Shown here: positions 56,745 to 60,000 of the stretch, piece after piece | Numbering within the stretch: the stretch's first letter is position 1 | How the letters are laid out: the number at the start of each line of letters is the position of its first letter | Assembly: GCF_910592395.1 (NCBI RefSeq) | Contig: NC_088319.1 | Span: 5,272,001-5,332,000, forward strand | Direction: 5' to 3' | Source of the DNA: Lineus longissimus | Taxonomy: Eukaryota > Nemertea > Pilidiophora > Heteronemertea > Lineidae | DNA: 60,000 bases | Notes under the pieces: generated by a model | The model's input: the letters and a program-made list of their open reading frames with translations, nothing else | The model's database searches: none | Told to the model about the DNA's origin: nothing | Program-made: the position numbers and the translations under genes

Positions 56745-58271
56745 CTATAATAAAATAAATAATAATAAAATACCAGATATTATAGTGCTTCGATCATGCA
56801 TTGCATGCTCCGAAGCACTTTACATAAAAGTTGAAGGATTATGTATATATTATTTAAAAGAAAAAAAGAAACATTGATGATAAAAGATTATATAAAACAG
56901 TAGGCCTAGATGAGGAGATAAAAAAAATATAAACACAAGTAAGAGCGACTGTCCAATAAAATATGTCTAAAGAATTGACTAGATACCATGGGTTTTCTTA
57001 AAAAGAAAAGTTTTCAAAGCACGTTTAAAAGGTCCTGTGTCGTGAATATCTTTTAAGTAAGATGGAAGGGAGTTCCACAGTTTTGGGCCAGCCACCCGGA
57101 AAGACCTGTCGCCATACAGCTTTGTTTTGGACCTCGGAACAGATAAAACAACGGAGTTGGAAGATCGTAATGATCTGGTTGGTTTTAAAATGTCGATCAT
57201 GTCGATGATGTAACCAGGTGCCTGATGATGTATGGCACGGAGAGTGTGTAAAATCAGTTTAAAATCAATGCGTGCTTTAACCGGGAGCCAGTGTAAATTA
57301 ACCAAAGCAGGTGTAATATGGTCTCGACGCTTAGTCCCAGTAATGATCCGAGCGGCAGTATTCTGAACACGACGGAGACGATTGATTGTAGTATCAGGGA
57401 CACCATAGAGTAGAGCATTACAATAGTCCATTCGCGATGTGACTAGAGAGTGTACCAGTGTCTTTACAGCATCATCAGGTAGGAATCTCCGAATACGTCC
57501 AATGTTTCTTAGATGCATGTAACATGACCGTGTAGTGCAGCTTATGTGTTTGTCCATAGTCAATGACTGGTCAAGGACCACCCCCAAGTTCCTCACAGAT
57601 GATGCAAATGCAATATTTGCTCCACCAACGGTAACGCTGCAATCAGATGCGTCCTTATAACGAAGTGTTGAGAATAAGATGGTTTCCGTTTTGTCACCAT
57701 TTAACTTGAGCATGTTCATATCCATCTACGACTGAATATCAACCAGACATGATTCGAGACGCTGGATAGCAGATATCTGACAGTTCACATTGCTTTTTTA
57801 AAAAAAGATGTACAGTTGTGTGTCGTCAGCATACATGTGATATTCTAGACCATGACTGCGTATTAAGTCACCTAATGGCTTAGTGTACATGGTATACAAT
57901 TTGGGACCAAGTACTGAACCTTGTGGAACTCCGAACTGAAGTGGAGTCTTACTGGAGACTTTGCCGTTGATCGATACGGATTGATAACGTCCGTTTAAAT
58001 AGGAAGAAAACCAATTCAGAGCCGGTCCTGTAATACCGTATGTTGTATTGAGACGTTCCAAGAGAATCGAATGGTCGATAGTATCGAATGCAGCTGAGAG
58101 ATCAAACATGACAAGGATACCCACATTACCAGAGTCCAGTGCACTTAGGATGTCAGACTGAACACGCATCAGAGCGGTTTCAGTCGAATGGTGAGCAGTA
58201 TAGGCACTTTGAAAATGTTCTAGGAGGGAATTAGCAGCGAGGTACCGATCAAGTCTCAAGCCAACCACTTT
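56745..58271 (-). mobile_element. 5'-truncated CR1/Jockey-type LINE
   Basis: The reverse-transcriptase reading frame starts abruptly at about 58271, inside the domain, and runs to 56979. A 3' UTR with aaagtgcttcgg and a cgaagcact partner then leads to an A/T-rich (tttatta)-like tail near 56745. 5' truncation is the usual result of target-primed reverse transcription. The insert abuts another repeat on its 5' side. Confidence 0.7.
56979..58268 (-). pseudogene. LINE reverse transcriptase (C-terminal two thirds), two nonsense codons
   Basis: It opens in motif block 1-2 (SAYTAHHSTETALMRV), then VMFDLSAAFDTIDHSILLER (motif A with catalytic Asp), LNWFSSYLNGRYQSV, GVPQGSVLGPKL (motif B) and HMYADDTQLYI (motif C, YADD intact). 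A TAA at 57798-57800 and a TAG at 57726-57728 interrupt the frame, which otherwise continues: MLKLNGDKTE, VRNLGVVLD, MDYCNALLYGVP, RLRRVQNTAARIITGT, LHWLPVKARIDFKLIL and the GPKLWNSLP end. The TAG replaces the Trp usual before (x)NMLKLN. The order is that of CR1/L2/Jockey-type LINEs. The endonuclease is missing. Confidence 0.8.
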
Positions 58272-58274
58272 TTA

Positions 58275-58420
58275 GCTCAGCTGACAAAGTCAGCGGAGCT
58301 AGTCAAATAGCTAATGGATTGGTGTCCGTCCTTCCATCCTGCCATCTAGCCATCCTTCCTTCCAGCCATGTTGGGCATTTTGTAACCGTAAGACCTAGAG
58401 ACTTCAATTTTGCATTTCTG
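58275..58420 (+). repeat. Dispersed repeat with an inverted terminal word
   Basis: It starts agctcagctgacaaagtcag followed by cggagctagtc, itself an imperfect hairpin. A related tagctcatctgg start with a similar gtccgtc..gtt body lies at 29414-29560 inside the Sola-like element. Element type is unknown. Confidence 0.4.
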
Positions 58421-60000
58421 GATACTTCTGGTCAAACTCTACTTTCAAAACAAAATTTGTCGCCATTCGACCTACTTCCTGCGAGCGAGAGTGCATGAAG
58501 GAAACTGGCCTATATCGGCCTAGGAGCAGCAGAATTAGTCGAAATATGCTCTAATATTAAGATAAAATTCTTGAAAATCTATTTTATTGAGAAAAAGTTC
58601 AAAATTTTAACAGGAGAGGGCGCTACCTGCCTTTTAATTATTTCTGCCGATTCAAATTCCCGCCCGATGATGTCAGCCATCAATGAAGTCTCCTATTTGC
58701 CAGTTCTCAAAACATGGCAGCTACACAACAAAAGCAGTAGCTCCAGGAATAAATCACTGTTCACTTCAGCTTCGTAATCGATTGTACCCCCACCTTATTG
58801 TGTTTTGTGTGATGTTCCTATTCAATCAACGATGTAAGGCCTTATTATGTTGGTTTTAATTGAGAAGGTGCATTATAAGCGGCGTACGAAATACCGAAGC
58901 GGAGACAAAATGGTGGCATGTTGTTTACGCCATGTGCAATAATCTTGGAGCTCAATGACACTCAAGTACCCAATTTTCTGCTTAAAAAGTAGTCTGGTAG
59001 GCGATATTATCACAAGTTCGTTTCAGTGGTAGTCATAAGGTCTTTAGGGACTAAATTCAGAAATTAGTTCTTGAAAATTTGGCCACATTTCTGTGAAAAC
59101 GATATTGGAAGTGCATTCTCTGTTCGCGATGACATCGCCGATGTATTTTGAAGTGGAGAATTCCCACAGTATGTGCAGTGAATCGGCATGATTCTGTTCG
59201 CCTATTATGTTTTAGTTCTACGATTCTTTCATGGGTAAAAAGTAGACATTCTAAGCAATACAATAATGTCACTCCCATAAAAATTGATTGGAAATTGAGG
59301 GAGCTACGGCATTCTGTTCGGCAACTGGTAGCGCTGAAAAAATACATTGCATACTGTACAATACCAAATGGCACATTTTAAGAAGCGGTCATTGGACAAC
59401 GTAGGGAATCACCAGAAATGACGTCATTGCTGGTCTAAATAGAAAACTACGGTGGCGCAGTAGAGCACAAGAAAAGGTTTAGCATTAACTTCGTCACGCA
59501 AGCTTCAGCAACAAAACGATTTCTCATGAATGATTTATTTGATCATCATCAGCCTGTTTCCCCTGATAGATAAAAAAATGATTTACAATTTCCATCAAAG
59601 TTTTCTATTTTGTGTATAGTCACATGTTATTTAACTGGCAAGGAGCCAAGCAGTTTTGAATATTCGCGGGAAAATACTTCGTACTTTTAAACGAGGCTAT
59701 GACAATGAGTATCCTCATTCATGGCATAAACTTCATGTTTCGGTAAATATTTTCATACGATGATTTCACCCGAATTATGGTAAGGATTGAGGAATGAACA
59801 GTGGCATAATTATGTCAACCAAAAACATTGGTACCGTAGTGAACGCAAAAGGATATCAAATACCATGGAGCATGCCATTTTCATGCATAATGAACTAAAC
59901 ACCGGAAAGATATTAATGATATTAACTTTTTCGGGGCTTCCGTACAACACGTCTACGGGGAGGGTCATTTCTCTTCCAAACATCATGTAATATGGGGTTT
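58421..60000. other. No gene seen
   Basis: Short frames on both strands without domains or convincing splice sites; no repeat ends placed. Confidence 0.4.

Overview
This is a eukaryotic nuclear window. Coding sequence is split by GT-AG introns, tRNA-derived SINEs and a CR1-like LINE are present, and most of the recognisable protein is transposon-encoded. The mix of Kolobok/THAP, P2RX7_C-domain, piggyBac, Harbinger, Sola-like and C2H2/NPF-type transposon proteins, plus scattered taggccta-type words, suggests a marine invertebrate (echinoderm, hemichordate, cephalochordate or lophotrochozoan). I cannot name the species, and I see no certain ordinary host gene. The window looks like a transposon graveyard with some freshly inserted, still coding elements.

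Layout. At 1-8.7 kb, an eleven-or-so-exon Kolobok-type transposase gene (minus, 5186 to about 1596) faces a P2RX7_C (P2X7 ballast) exon on the plus strand (1098-1311). It is divergent from a plus-strand coiled-coil/PHD-finger gene (6249-8647). At 10-15 kb there are a small ORF with a SUMO-interacting-like motif and a decayed Gypsy-like LTR element (gag, protease, primer-binding site, one LTR), all minus. At 15.9-16.8 kb lies a two-exon fragment.

The centre (18.2-33.3 kb) is a four-level nest. The boundaries were worked out from inverted repeats and target-site duplications (TSDs). A Harbinger-like element (18196-33344, TTA) holds a Sola-like element (18861-33078, ACAT; intact two-exon transposase). 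That element's left inverted repeat holds a 929-bp MULE-like element (18875-19803, 9-bp TSD) and an 8.85-kb Kolobok element (19972-28822, TTAA). A SINE sits in a Kolobok intron. The Kolobok element carries two convergent genes: an apparently intact 11-exon THAP-transposase and a P2RX7_C gene broken by a TGA and a frameshift. The right Sola inverted repeat preserves the unoccupied version of both insertion sites.

A second nest follows. An exon of a minus-strand gene is split by a 4.6-kb MULE-like element (33988-38565, 9-bp TSD), which holds a Harbinger foldback element and a GC-rich inverted-repeat element. Beside it is a decayed C2H2/NPF-type transposon gene (38645-40362). Then come two SINE copies, a 53-bp tandem repeat, a decayed piggyBac element with exact TTAA boundaries (41974-44468) and a TA-flanked MITE (44796-45348).

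At 48081-52985 there is a second Sola-like element with 4-bp ATGT TSDs. Its transposase is broken and truncated, tandem hairpins lie at the truncation point, and repeated GTAAC..GGACAC motifs lie in both flanks. It is followed by a degenerate ~215-bp tandem array, a C2H2 protein gene with two in-frame TAA codons, and a 5'-truncated LINE.

The strongest new-biology lead is the pairing of P2RX7_C-domain genes with Kolobok transposases.
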